A stretch of DNA of 63,801 nucleotides from Chloroflexota bacterium (GCA_016210495.1 JACQUC010000037.1:1-63801), one strand, 5' to 3'. Counted from the first letter of the stretch, positions 24,563-33,284 are shown. Program-made: numbers and translations. Notes: generated from the sequence alone by a model not told the origin.

Positions 24563-25961
24563 CAGGGTCGAAGCGCTCCAGGAATCGATCGAGGAGATCT
24601 GGCAGATCGCTCAGGGGTTTGGCCTGGACCCGTACCCCGTGCATTTCGAGATCGTGCCGGCATCGATCATCTACGAATTCGGCGCATACGGGCTGCCCGG
24701 TAGATTCTCTCACTGGACGCACGGCAAAGCGTATCATCAGATGAAGACCATGTACGACTACGGACTGAGCAAGATCTACGAGCTGGTGATCAACTCCAAT
24801 CCGTGCTATGCATTTCTCCTGGAGGGCAACTCGATCTTACAGAACAAGCTGGTGATCGCCCACGTCCTCGCCCATAGCGACTTCTTCAAGAACAACGTTT
24901 ACTTCGGGCCTACCAATCGACAAATGGTAGAAAGCGCCAGCGTCAGCGCCGAGCGCATCAGAGGGTACGAGTTTGAGCACGGGACCGACGAAGTCGAGGG
25001 ATTCCTGGACGCCGTGCTGTCCATTCAGGAGCACATAGATACCAACGTCTTCGTAAAGAAGAAGACCGCCGAGCAGTGCGAAGAAGAACGCCGGCATCCT
25101 CCAAAGCAAACGTCTCCCTACGATGACCTTTTTTCGCTCGATCCCGACTGGCAGCGCCCTGGCCCGCCCGCGCCCCGGAAGTTTCCCGCCGCGCCGGAAC
25201 GCGACTTCCTGCACTTCATTATGTCCAACGCCGCCGGTCTCGAGGATTGGCAGCGCGAGATCATTGCCATCGTCCGATCTGAGGCCTACTACTTCCTTCC
25301 ACAGATTCAGACCAAGATTATGAACGAGGGCTGGGCGGCCTATTGGCACATGCGCATCCTGAGAGAAATGAATCTTACAGCCGAGGAAAGCATCGAGTTC
25401 GCCAAGCTGCATTCCGGAGTCGTGTCCCCATCGCGCCGCAGCATCAATCCTTACCTGGTTGGCCTCAAGATATTCGAGGACATCGAAAAACGCTGGGACC
25501 AGCCCACCGACGAAGAACGGGAGAAATTTGGCCGCCCAGGCGATGACGGTCGAGCCACAATCTTTGAGATCCGCAGCCAGGAAAACGATGCCTCGTTTCT
25601 GCGCAACTACTTGACCAAGCAGTTGATAGAGGACTTGGGCCTTTATCTCTACAAGCTTGTCGGGGACGAATGGAAGATCGTCGAAAAGAATTGGGAGAAC
25701 ATCTATCGCTCGATCGTTTCCAATGCCACCGGCTTGGGCCAGCCCTACATTGTCGTCGAGGACGGCGACCACCGGCGGAACCGCGAGTTGCTGCTGACGC
25801 ATAGCTACGAGGGTCAGGAACTGGACCTTCAATACGCCGAGCTGACATTGCACCACATCTTCAGGCTCTGGGGCCGCACGGTCCACCTCGAAACCGTCGT
25901 CGACAACCGCAAGATCCTGCTCTCCTACGACGGCGAGAAGAACAACAGAAGCTTCCTTTAG
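24546..25961 (+). CDS. spoVR: SpoVR family protein (YcgB-like)
   Basis: The 471-residue protein matches the SpoVR family throughout (GLDPYPVHFEIVPA, then NEGWAAYWHM and NPYLVGLKIFEDIEKRWD). Its biochemical role is unknown; in B. subtilis the gene is needed for normal spore cortex and in enterics it acts in stress with YeaG and YeaH. GTG at 24546 has AAGGAAG about seven bases before it and is preferred over a TTG 15 bases upstream. It is the third gene of the trio. Confidence 0.93.
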   Translation: MSAVDNRVEALQESIEEIWQIAQGFGLDPYPVHFEIVPASIIYEFGAYGLPGRFSHWTHGKAYHQMKTMYDYGLSKIYELVINSNPCYAFLLEGNSILQNKLVIAHVLAHSDFFKNNVYFGPTNRQMVESASVSAERIRGYEFEHGTDEVEGFLDAVLSIQEHIDTNVFVKKKTAEQCEEERRHPPKQTSPYDDLFSLDPDWQRPGPPAPRKFPAAPERDFLHFIMSNAAGLEDWQREIIAIVRSEAYYFLPQIQTKIMNEGWAAYWHMRILREMNLTAEESIEFAKLHSGVVSPSRRSINPYLVGLKIFEDIEKRWDQPTDEEREKFGRPGDDGRATIFEIRSQENDASFLRNYLTKQLIEDLGLYLYKLVGDEWKIVEKNWENIYRSIVSNATGLGQPYIVVEDGDHRRNRELLLTHSYEGQELDLQYAELTLHHIFRLWGRTVHLETVVDNRKILLSYDGEKNNRSFL

Positions 25962-25980
25962 AATCAGGCGACGCCGCAGT

Positions 25981-26093
25981 CCCCTCTCCCCACCATGGAC
26001 TAACGCAGATTGGCGCGGATTGATCGGCGGCGATCACGATCAGCGTCATCTGCGCAATCAGCGTGATCTGTGGTCAGGGTTAGGGTGAGGGCC
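25981..26093. repeat. nested repeats: a palindrome inserted inside a CCCTCTCCC/GGGTGAGGG element
   Basis: CCCCTCTCCC (25981-25990) and AGGGTTAGGGTGAGGGCC (26076-26093) are the two arms of the repeat family seen at 35789-35883 and 53257-53329. Between them lies a different imperfect palindrome (about 26001-26073) built on ACGCAGATTGGCGCGGATT and its partial complement. Confidence 0.65.
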
Positions 26094-26115
26094 GTCCTCC
26101 CGCCTGCATCTCCTC

Positions 26116-26853
26116 TTACTTCCCCACGTGCCTCACCACCGTGATCCCATTTAGTGCCATGTGGTTCAGGAAGACCAGGTGCAACAGGTCCGCGTTGTGC
26201 GGCATGGCCCCTTTTTGCGAGGCGACCTCCACCGGAACATCGTAGGTCTGCACACAGTCCTCGGGCACTATCACCCGGCAGTCCACCGCAAAGGCGTTCG
26301 CCCTCAGCTTCAGGTACATTGCGGTCTGGTAAACGCATATGTCCGTGCAGTCGCCAACTACTATGAAATCCTTGATGTTCAGGTGCTCGTGTAGCCACTT
26401 CTCGAAGTCCGTCCCCAGCGCCGGGTGGATCGTGTTCTTCGGAACCAGCTCGATAAGGTTCGCGAAGGGCAAGCTCATAATCTCAGGCACTGTCTCGGAC
26501 TCCCGTGTTCCCTGTACGGAATGAGGTCCGTAGGCGGCGAACTCGAGCGCGTCGGGCCGGTGGTGGTCCTCCACCCGCACGAAGTTCCTCACCCCCACAC
26601 TATGGGCGTCCTTGAGCAAGGCCGCGATCGGATCGATCACGGCTTTGACGCGGGGGCTAGCCAGCCCTCCCATGCAGCAGAAAGCCATCACCATATCCTG
26701 AACCACGATGCCTACCTCGTCTGCCTTTACATTGCGCGAGCGCATTTCCGTCTGCAAGCTCAACGAAGGCAGCCTGTCCATCCATTCCACCAGATAGCCA
26801 AGGTACGGCGTGCTGTTGCGCACCAGATCCTCGGCCGAGCGAAACCGTTTCAT
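26116..26853 (-). CDS. isochorismatase/nicotinamidase-like cysteine hydrolase
   Basis: The 245-residue cytoplasmic protein belongs to the cysteine hydrolase superfamily. The catalytic triad is visible as Asp in VVQDMVMAF, Lys in LVPKNTIHP and Cys in GDCTDICVYQTA. It could deamidate nicotinamide or a similar small molecule, but substrate specificity cannot be read. GGAGAGGTGG lies at good spacing before the ATG. A MITE-like element sits just upstream, between this gene and divergent mutL. Confidence 0.85.
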   Translation of the reverse strand: MKRFRSAEDLVRNSTPYLGYLVEWMDRLPSLSLQTEMRSRNVKADEVGIVVQDMVMAFCCMGGLASPRVKAVIDPIAALLKDAHSVGVRNFVRVEDHHRPDALEFAAYGPHSVQGTRESETVPEIMSLPFANLIELVPKNTIHPALGTDFEKWLHEHLNIKDFIVVGDCTDICVYQTAMYLKLRANAFAVDCRVIVPEDCVQTYDVPVEVASQKGAMPHNADLLHLVFLNHMALNGITVVRHVGK

Positions 26854-26888
26854 ATGTCCACCTCTCCTTCAAAAGTAACTGGTTTCTC

Positions 26889-26967
26889 GTGCGAAATGCA
26901 AAGCGTAGGGGCGTCCGCCTTAGGCGGACACCCGGGGTGGGGCGGGGGCGTTTCCGCCATTTCGCAC
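26889..26967. repeat. MITE-like element, complete copy with 10-bp terminal inverted repeats
   Basis: GTGCGAAATG (26889-26898) and CATTTCGCAC (26958-26967) are perfect terminal inverted repeats. Between them are the core palindrome (GTAGGGGCGTCCGCC...GGCGGAC) and GGGGTGGGGCGGGGGC. At 79 bp this is the clearest reference copy of the family in the window. It encodes no protein and would need a transposase in trans. Confidence 0.85.
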
Positions 26968-27007
26968 CGATGATTCGGTAATTTCTGCAAAAGTCGTGCC
27001 CGCACGC

Positions 27008-27036
27008 TTTGGCCACATCCCCATTTGTGATACAAT
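27008..27036 (+). promoter_or_regulatory. putative mutL promoter
   Basis: TACAAT (27031-27036) with TTTGGC 17 bp upstream (27008-27013). The start codon follows 9 bases after the -10 box, which implies a very short or leaderless transcript. Confidence 0.4.
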
Positions 27037-27045
27037 AGGCTCGAA

Positions 27046-28794
27046 ATGGAGAACATATATTCTAATCGGGTCGAGGTTCTACCGCCGGACGTGGCCAACA
27101 AGATCGCCGCCGGGGAGGTGATCGAGCGACCCGCGTCGGTAGTAAAGGAACTGGTGGAGAACGCGATCGACGCGGGCGCTGCGGACATCCGTGTAGAGGT
27201 TCGTGGCGGGGGCCTGCAGTTAATTCGTGTGATCGACGACGGAGCGGGCATCGCGGACGACGACATGGAGACGTGCTTTCAGCGCCACGCGACCAGTAAG
27301 ATCCGCAGCGCCGAGGATTTGGGCCAAATCCGGACCCTTGGCTTTCGTGGCGAAGCGTTGCCCAGCATTGCCGCCGTTGCCAAGGTCACCCTCGTAACGC
27401 GCCCGGGCGATTCCTCGAGTGGCTCATTTGCAGCCTTTGAAGCCGGCGCCGTTACGGAGCGGGGCAGACGAGGCTGCCCGCCGGGCACCTCCGTCAGCGT
27501 GCAGAACCTGTTCTCGAATATACCTGCCCGCCTCAAGTACCTCAAGGCGGCCGCCACCGAGCTCAGTCACATCAGCCACCTAATTTCCAACTACGCCCTC
27601 GCCTACCCCGAGCTGCGCTTCACCCTGATCAACGATGGCCGGCTCGCCTCCCAGTCGATTGGCGATGGGAACCTGGTGTCTGCGCTGATCAAGGTCTATG
27701 GCATCACCACCGCCGAGGGGATGTTCGCGCTCGAAGACGGTGAGGAAACCGCCTCCAGCGTCCACGTGGGCGGCTACGTCAGCCAGCCGGCGATCTCTCG
27801 CTCCAACCGCAACTGCATCTCTTTCTTCGTGAACCGTCGCTGGGTGCAGAGCCGGTCGCTGACGTATGCACTCGAGGAGGCCTATCATCCACTCCTGGCC
27901 GATGGCAGACATCCGGTCGCCGCGGTAAATGTGCGCCTGCCTTTCGACGAGATCGACGTCAACGTCCATCCCACGAAGTCCGAGGTCCGTTTTCTCAGGG
28001 ACAGAGAGGTCTTCGCCCGCCTGCAAAAGACAGTCCGGCGAACGCTCACCACACACGTGTCGATACCCGCCCTGGTAAGTCATCCGTCGGCGTTGCTGCC
28101 CGGCGTCGAAAAGCGGCTTGAGGTCGTGGCAGACCAGAACGCTGAGGGTCGCCTGTTCGCCCACGATGACTTGGAGAGGCCGGGCCAGATACCGAAGCAG
28201 CCCCTTGAGCACGATTTTTCCCGCCGCCTGCCGATTCTGCGCGTGATCGGCCAGATGGGCGGCACCTTTGTCGTCGCGGAGGGGCCGCAGGGCATGTATC
28301 TCGTGGACCAGCATCGCGCTCACGAGCGCGTGCTCTTTGAGCGACTCGCCAGAGAGAGGGGCAGAAAGGCGGAGAACTCACAGTTGCTCCTGGAGCCGCT
28401 GACCTTGGAGCTTACCGCTCGACAAGCGGCGCTCCTGACGGCCAAATTGGGCGATTTGGCCGAGATGGGCCTGGCGCTCGAGCAGTTTGGCGATCATAGC
28501 TTTCTGGTGCGCTCGATCCCTGCCGTCCTGGTGCGCGCCGACCTACCGCAGGCCCTTTACGAGATAGTCGATCAGACGATCGAGGACCACGCCAACGGCG
28601 ACTGGCAGGATCGCCTTACGGCCACGCTTGCCTGCAAAGGGGCCATCAAAGCCGGCCAGGTGCTCTCACTTGATGAGATGCGGGAGTTGTTGGTGCAACT
28701 GGAAGCCACGTCGCTCCCGCCCAAGTGCCCGCACGGCGCGCCCACCATGGTCCACCTTAGCCAGGCTCAACTGGAGAAACAGTTCGGCCGCTGA
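27046..28794 (+). CDS. mutL: DNA mismatch repair protein MutL
   Basis: The 582-residue protein has the GHKL ATPase N-terminus (IAAGEVIERPASVVKELVENAIDAG, DDGAGI, TLGFRGEALPSI) and a MutL C-terminal dimerisation domain. QQHRAHERVLFE-like VDQHRAHERVLFE is present, as is the end motif CPHGAPTMVHL. The DQHAxHERxLYE endonuclease motif is thus represented as DQHRAHERVLFE, suggesting a latent nuclease type as in bacteria lacking MutH. No mutS is adjacent. The stop overlaps or abuts the next gene region by few bases. Confidence 0.96.
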   Translation: MENIYSNRVEVLPPDVANKIAAGEVIERPASVVKELVENAIDAGAADIRVEVRGGGLQLIRVIDDGAGIADDDMETCFQRHATSKIRSAEDLGQIRTLGFRGEALPSIAAVAKVTLVTRPGDSSSGSFAAFEAGAVTERGRRGCPPGTSVSVQNLFSNIPARLKYLKAAATELSHISHLISNYALAYPELRFTLINDGRLASQSIGDGNLVSALIKVYGITTAEGMFALEDGEETASSVHVGGYVSQPAISRSNRNCISFFVNRRWVQSRSLTYALEEAYHPLLADGRHPVAAVNVRLPFDEIDVNVHPTKSEVRFLRDREVFARLQKTVRRTLTTHVSIPALVSHPSALLPGVEKRLEVVADQNAEGRLFAHDDLERPGQIPKQPLEHDFSRRLPILRVIGQMGGTFVVAEGPQGMYLVDQHRAHERVLFERLARERGRKAENSQLLLEPLTLELTARQAALLTAKLGDLAEMGLALEQFGDHSFLVRSIPAVLVRADLPQALYEIVDQTIEDHANGDWQDRLTATLACKGAIKAGQVLSLDEMRELLVQLEATSLPPKCPHGAPTMVHLSQAQLEKQFGR

Positions 28795-28852
28795 TGCCGC
28801 GGAGGCCTTCCGACAGAACTGCTTATCGCCAAGGAGGTCGACAGCCACCGCC

Positions 28853-29884
28853 TTGAGAGAGACACCGCACGACGAGCTAAGAGCCCACGCGCCCCGCTAC
28901 CTTCTTCTGGTCGCTCTCGTCGCGTTTCTTTTCACGGTACGCCGCATCCTCGTTCCCTTCGTCATCGCCGGCGTGCTGGCCTACATTCTGAGCCCGATCG
29001 TCAGTCGTATGGAGAAGCGGCTCCCCCTGCCCCGACTGGCCGTGGTGAGCCTGTTCTTTGCCTTGACCCTTCTGCCACTGGGGGCGATTGCTGTGGTCCT
29101 CGCGCCCACGTTCATTCAGGAGACAGTCGGTCTGTTCACCCGTGCTCCCGACATCTTGACGTCGATCATGGTGCAGTTGTTTGGTGCGGAGAGAGTGAAT
29201 ATCCTGGGACAGGAGGTGGCTGCGAGCGAGATTGCCGGTCAGATTCTCGGCTCTTTGACAGGCTTCTTGGGCCAACCGACCGAAGCCATCCACATCGCCA
29301 CCGTCGCCGTCGAGCTAATCTTGAACGCGGTGCTTTCGATCGTTCTGCTGTTTTATTTTCTGGCGGATCGCGATCGGCTGGGCGAAGCCCTCCTGCTGCT
29401 GCTCCCGGAACATTGGCGTCCCGACGCGCGCGAAATGGCCGAGCAGATTCACGTGGTCCTGGGCCGCTACTTGCAAGGTGTTCTGTTCCTGGTTGCGCTG
29501 ATGTCCGCGGTGACCTGGGTGGGACTCACCTTTTTGTTCCGGCTGCCCTTCGCGCTGCCCATCGCCATCGCGACGGGCTTCCTGGAAGTGATACCCCTCT
29601 TCGGGCCCATTGCGGCAGGCGCTATCGCCGCCACCGTGGGTCTGGAGCACGGCGGCGTGTCACTGGCGATTTGGGTCATTGCCTTTTACTACGTGGTTCG
29701 ACAGACCGAGGATCAACTCGTCGCACCATATGTACTGGGAAGGGCAGTGGAGTTGCACCCGGTCGTCGCCATCTTCGCCGTCCTAGCCGGCGGGCTACTT
29801 GCCGGCATACTGGGAATGATGCTGGCCATTCCCATCGCAGCTACCGTCAAGGTTGTGATGGACTACTGGCAACTGCTCGACTAG
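28853..29884 (+). CDS. AI-2E family transporter / UPF0118 permease
   Basis: The 343-residue polytopic protein has about eight hydrophobic segments and the family features FVIAGVLAYILSPIV, DRDRLGEALL and the C-terminal LAGGLLAGILGMMLAIP. Family members have been proposed to export autoinducer-2 or act as Na+/H+ antiporters. The start is a TTG; AAGGAGG lies about 15 bases upstream, a long spacing, so the start is uncertain. It follows mutL closely and is probably co-transcribed. Confidence 0.85.
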   Translation: MRETPHDELRAHAPRYLLLVALVAFLFTVRRILVPFVIAGVLAYILSPIVSRMEKRLPLPRLAVVSLFFALTLLPLGAIAVVLAPTFIQETVGLFTRAPDILTSIMVQLFGAERVNILGQEVAASEIAGQILGSLTGFLGQPTEAIHIATVAVELILNAVLSIVLLFYFLADRDRLGEALLLLLPEHWRPDAREMAEQIHVVLGRYLQGVLFLVALMSAVTWVGLTFLFRLPFALPIAIATGFLEVIPLFGPIAAGAIAATVGLEHGGVSLAIWVIAFYYVVRQTEDQLVAPYVLGRAVELHPVVAIFAVLAGGLLAGILGMMLAIPIAATVKVVMDYWQLLD

Positions 29885-29907
29885 ATTTCACAACAAGGAG
29901 GCACCTG

Positions 29908-30300
29908 ATGTTCAACGGAATCGACCACATCGAGATCGTCCCCCGTGACCTGGAAAGGACCCTCGCGTTCTACGTCGACATCCTGGGTTTCCGCATCAAG
30001 GACAGGCGCAAGGTCGAGGAGCCCAATCGCGACGAAATAATTTTCCTCGAGCTCAACGATACCTACATAGAACTCATGCCAGTCTACCATCCGATCGTCG
30101 CCTCCGAGGAGCGCTGGCAGATTGGGTGCAGAGGAATTGGCATCGCAGTTGACGATATGGAGAAGGCCGTTGAATACCTCCTGAGCAAGGGAGTGGAGAT
30201 GACTCTGGCGCCGGTCACCAGCAGCACTTGGACAAGGGCCAGGTTCAACGACCCGAACGGCTTGTCCGTCGAGCTCCGCCAACAACTAGAACCCTGGTAG
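29908..30300 (+). CDS. VOC-superfamily (glyoxalase/bleomycin-resistance-like) protein
   Basis: The 130-residue protein is one VOC module of two beta-alpha-beta-beta-beta repeats, with likely metal ligands in IDHIEIVP, ELNDTYIELMP, GCRGIGIAVDDM and NGLSVELRQ. Substrate is unknown; related proteins include methylmalonyl-CoA epimerase and glyoxalase I. AAGGAGG lies seven bases before the ATG, 23 bases after the permease stop. Confidence 0.8.
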   Translation: MFNGIDHIEIVPRDLERTLAFYVDILGFRIKDRRKVEEPNRDEIIFLELNDTYIELMPVYHPIVASEERWQIGCRGIGIAVDDMEKAVEYLLSKGVEMTLAPVTSSTWTRARFNDPNGLSVELRQQLEPW

Positions 30301-30460
30301 GATCGGCTTGGCACGGATTCTGCTGTCCCAGTACAACCGATAAAGCTAAACCATGCTAGCAAGTGAGCGTGGGTTGATAGGCTTCGAACGGTGGTGGTCG
30401 CGGGGCTTTGCGTCCCCCGAAATGGGGCGCTAAGCAATCGGCGAAAGTGAGGTGGTTTAG

Positions 30461-31156
30461 GTGAGAAGAGTATCACTCGCTCTATGCTTATCCATCTTGC
30501 TTCTGGTGGCGGTGCTCTTGCTTCCAGCCGGGGCCGAGGGAGCCGGTTTCACTGGCTTCGTCAATACCGATGCACTCAACGTGCGGGCTTCACCCAGCAC
30601 TTCGTCCGCGGTTATCGACGTCCTCACGTTCGGTGAGCAGGTGACGGTGATTGCCCAGGTTGACGGCCAAATGGTGAATGGCACGAGCACGTGGTACCAG
30701 ATTGCGTCCGGAGGCTACGTCCTTAGTGCCTATGTGAGCCAGGCTTTACAAGGCAGTGGGCCGGGCCCCGTCGGTTTTCTGGATCGTTGGATCGACGTGA
30801 ATCTTAGCACTCAGACGGCAACCGCCTACGTCGGCAATCTACTTGTGCATGTGGCTGCCGTCACCACTGGCAGGCCGGCCAATCCAACGCCGACAGGCAC
30901 TTTCGGGGTCTTCAGTCGAGTCTTCAGCGAGACGATGATCTCAACCACGCCTGGTGACGAGTACCACATGGAGAACGTCCTCTTCACCCAGTATTTCCTT
31001 GGCGGCGGGTACGCTCTCCACTACAACTACTGGCAGCCTGATAGCGTCTTCGGCAATACTCCCACCAGCCACGGCTGCGTCGGCATGCGTTACGGCGACG
31101 CCGCTTTCTTCTGGAATTTCGCTACCTTCGGTACGCCGGTCGTTATTCACTACTGA
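30461..31156 (+). CDS. secreted L,D-transpeptidase with SH3 domain
   Basis: The 231-residue protein has a signal peptide (to about residue 28), a bacterial SH3 domain (ALNVRASPSTSSAVI onward, about 35-95) and a YkuD catalytic domain with the HxxxxxxxxxxxSHGCVGMRY active-site motif (HYNYWQ...SHGCVGM). Such enzymes form 3-3 peptidoglycan cross-links or attach proteins in the cell envelope. GTG start with GAGGTGG upstream. It appears monocistronic. Confidence 0.92.
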   Translation: MRRVSLALCLSILLLVAVLLLPAGAEGAGFTGFVNTDALNVRASPSTSSAVIDVLTFGEQVTVIAQVDGQMVNGTSTWYQIASGGYVLSAYVSQALQGSGPGPVGFLDRWIDVNLSTQTATAYVGNLLVHVAAVTTGRPANPTPTGTFGVFSRVFSETMISTTPGDEYHMENVLFTQYFLGGGYALHYNYWQPDSVFGNTPTSHGCVGMRYGDAAFFWNFATFGTPVVIHY

Positions 31157-31442
31157 CTCCGGCGCTACGTGAGGATGGCGGCATTGGTCGCAACGGCTGT
31201 GCGCCGCCAGTGCTCGGGGAAGAAGGTCCTCCTCGGGTGTTAGCGGCGCTTTCCATCATTGATGAACCGTCCTCGAACGCTCCGTTCGCCACACTGACCA
31301 TCTATCTAAACAAATTGTGAGCCCACCCCAACCCAATTTGAACTTGCTTTAATGCTTTCCCGGTAGAATTCTCGTTGATCGTTGGCAGAACGGCGGCTAA
31401 CTCGAGATCTGTAAAGTTCAATCTGAATAAGTGGGAGGTGTT
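31157..31442. other. intergenic region before the PqqD locus
   Basis: I see no gene in these 286 bases. The second half is AT-rich relative to its surroundings and probably contains the promoter of the 31.4 kb locus, but no hexamer pair with standard spacing is convincing. Confidence 0.5.
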
Positions 31443-31538
31443 TTGAGCACTCGGACGATCAGCGTGCAGAGGTATATGTTGGTCGTGATTGCTTTTGGCC
31501 CGTTTCGGGCCTCGGCAGACGTGGCAGAAGGAGGATAG
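31443..31538 (+). CDS. possible 31-residue peptide coupled to the PqqD-like gene
   Basis: TTG start with GGGAGG four bases upstream; the product is MSTRTISVQRYMLVVIAFG followed by PFRASADVAEGG. A basic N-terminus and hydrophobic centre resemble a short leader peptide or membrane peptide. Its last codons contain the GGAGGA ribosome site of the PqqD-like gene, which starts three bases after its stop, so translation would be coupled. It could be a regulatory leader, a peptide substrate of the locus, or chance. Confidence 0.3.
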   Translation: MSTRTISVQRYMLVVIAFGPFRASADVAEGG

Positions 31539-31541
31539 ACA

Positions 31542-32006
31542 GTGAATTCATCGGCGTGTTTCAAGGTAAACAGCCCGAAGGTGATCGACGAGACCATCGA
31601 CGGCGAAGTGGTATTGATCAACCTTGACACAGGCAACTATTACAGCCTGGACGGAGCCGGAACCCACATCTGGGCGCTTATCGAGAGCAATTCCACCGTC
31701 GAGGAGATCGTCGCGGAGATGGTTAGTCGGTGTCATTCGAGCGGAACAGATATGGAAAGTGCGGTGCTTGATCTGCTAGGTGAGTTGCAGCGAGAGGAGC
31801 TCATTGTTCCGCACGGCGACAACGGCCCTGCCGACATAAGGCGCTGTGACCTCTTAGCCGGCACGTTACCTGTTGACCGAAACCTCGACTTCAAAGCACC
31901 GGTCCTGCGCAAGTATACCGATTTGCAGGATCTGCTTCTCTTGGACCCAATCCACGAAGTCGACGACGCTGGTTGGCCAAGTAGGAAGCCTGTTCCTATC
32001 CTCTAA
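31542..32006 (+). CDS. PqqD-like (RiPP recognition element) protein with a lasso-leader-like C-terminal tail
   Basis: Residues about 8-92 form a PqqD-like winged-helix fold (ETIDGEVVLINLDTGNYYSL, GAGTHIWALIE, VLDLLGELQREELI), the type that binds leader peptides in RiPP pathways. A linker leads to a 40-residue tail, F117-x2-P120-x-L122-x2-Y125-T-D127 then LQDLLLLDPIHEVDDAGWP. The first part matches the YxxPxL leader signature that PqqD-like proteins recognise in lasso peptides, so recognition element and ligand may be fused. Downstream are an HPr-kinase-like protein, glycosyltransferases and nucleotidyltransferases. GTG start. A structural chaperone without any peptide product is the alternative. 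Confidence 0.75.
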   Translation: MNSSACFKVNSPKVIDETIDGEVVLINLDTGNYYSLDGAGTHIWALIESNSTVEEIVAEMVSRCHSSGTDMESAVLDLLGELQREELIVPHGDNGPADIRRCDLLAGTLPVDRNLDFKAPVLRKYTDLQDLLLLDPIHEVDDAGWPSRKPVPIL

Positions 32007-32011
32007 ATAAT

Positions 32012-32057
32012 CCGGCACCAGAGGTGCCGGCTGTAGGGGCGGGTTTCAAACCCGCCC
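32012..32057. repeat. two adjacent perfect hairpins
   Basis: CCGGCACC-AGA-GGTGCCGG (32012-32030) and GGGCGGGTTT-C-AAACCCGCCC (32037-32057), the latter preceded by GTAGGGG as in the dispersed core palindromes. There is no T-run, so they are repeats more than terminators, though they could attenuate transcription between the PqqD-like and kinase-like genes. Confidence 0.7.
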
Positions 32058-32144
32058 TGCCAGATCAGCAGGCAGCAACTGCTATGCCGATCTACTTAGC
32101 GTCCAAACAACGCAAGAACTTGGCATAAAGGACGGCGACGAGCT

Positions 32145-33281
32145 TTGGCGATAGAGACCTTCGATGAATCTAGCGTGCGAGCGGGCGCAAGTGTTGCCAG
32201 TTCCATCGAATACTTCGAGGCTTTCAGTGATGCCTTCCAAAACGCTTGCCAGGCCGCTGGAGGCCCCGTCGATCGGTTCTACATAGCGGCGGGCGACGTG
32301 CTACAGTTGCGTCTTGCTGGACCGGCTTTGCTGCCATACCTGACACCTGCCATTGCCCACCTTGCTACGCCACCTCCCCTGACGCCGGCGCTTCAAATAT
32401 GCGCGTGGGATAGCGATTCGACCGGCTTGACGCTGCCGACTCCACCCTGGCCTGTGGACGATCGGGTAGCCCGCGGGGAGCTTCCGAGCTTCAGCAACCA
32501 CCGTATTCGCACCGCTTTCCAACCCGTGCCAAGCGCCGTTAGCATGCTAGACACAGGTAAGGCATTGGGCATCTTCTGGGTTCAAAACGGCGCGTGCATT
32601 CCCTACTACGATGCCAGCGCCCCGTTCCGGACGATTCTCCACTGGTGGTTCCACTCACGTTCGCGCCAGTTGATTCATGGCGCCGCCGTGGGCGCGCCCA
32701 CGGGTGGCGTCTTGATTGCGGGCAAAGGCGGTTCCGGCAAATCTACCACTGCTCTCGCCTGCCTTTCCTCGCCGCTGCTCTACGTTGGCGATGACTATGT
32801 GCTACTTAGCCAGAAAGACTCTCCTCGCCTACACAGTCTTTACAACTCTGCCAAGCTGAACGCCGACCACGTGCACAGGTTCCCGCATCTCGTGCCCCTG
32901 ATAAGTAACCCGGACAAGCTGGATGCGGAGAAGGCTGTTATCTTTTTGCAAGAGCACCATCCCGAAAAACTGCTGCACAGCATCCCTGTCCGAGCGATCG
33001 TTCTCCCTAAGCTCAGCGCCCACGCTGAGACGAGACTTAGGCCGGCATCCCCTACCGCCAGTTTGCTGGCGCTGGCGCCGAGCACCATCTTTCAGCTCCC
33101 CGGCGCGGGTCAGGAGGTGTTTCAGTTCCTGAAGAACTTCGTCGAGCAGGTTCCAAGCTATGTCTTGGACCTTGGCAGCGACCTGTCACGAATACCAGCC
33201 GTCATCGAAGAATTGTTGGGAGCGAATCAGGTTCCTTTCGCACCCGTTAGAATTGGCGGCCCTCAGTGCGGCGTGAGGTAA
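32145..33281 (+). CDS. HPr-kinase-like P-loop protein
   Basis: The 378-residue protein has an unrecognised N-terminal half and a C-terminal HprK-type kinase domain: HGAAVGAP, Walker A IAGKGGSGKST near residue 192, and the acidic GDDYVLL. HprK homologs next to PqqD-like proteins phosphorylate precursor peptides in some lasso clusters (PadeK/ThcoK type). True HPr kinases of sugar regulation have an additional N-terminal domain and a ptsH neighbour, which are absent here. TTG start with AAGGA upstream. The likely substrate is the tail of the PqqD-like protein or a nearby glycan precursor; this is inference. Confidence 0.75.
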   Translation: MAIETFDESSVRAGASVASSIEYFEAFSDAFQNACQAAGGPVDRFYIAAGDVLQLRLAGPALLPYLTPAIAHLATPPPLTPALQICAWDSDSTGLTLPTPPWPVDDRVARGELPSFSNHRIRTAFQPVPSAVSMLDTGKALGIFWVQNGACIPYYDASAPFRTILHWWFHSRSRQLIHGAAVGAPTGGVLIAGKGGSGKSTTALACLSSPLLYVGDDYVLLSQKDSPRLHSLYNSAKLNADHVHRFPHLVPLISNPDKLDAEKAVIFLQEHHPEKLLHSIPVRAIVLPKLSAHAETRLRPASPTASLLALAPSTIFQLPGAGQEVFQFLKNFVEQVPSYVLDLGSDLSRIPAVIEELLGANQVPFAPVRIGGPQCGVR

Positions 33282-33284
33282 TGT

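Noticed and set aside
21494..25961. Reading the prkA-yhbH-spoVR trio as evidence of sporulation
   Set aside because: The same trio is present in non-sporulating enterics; no other sporulation gene is in the window.
30308..30324. Sequence matching a sigma54 -24/-12 promoter (TTGGCACGGATTCTGCT)
   Set aside because: The spacing is right, but it resembles the ATTGGCGCGGATT repeat seen at 26008 and may be a fragment of it, and members of the presumed phylum mostly lack sigma54 to my knowledge. Presence of rpoN in the genome would reopen this.
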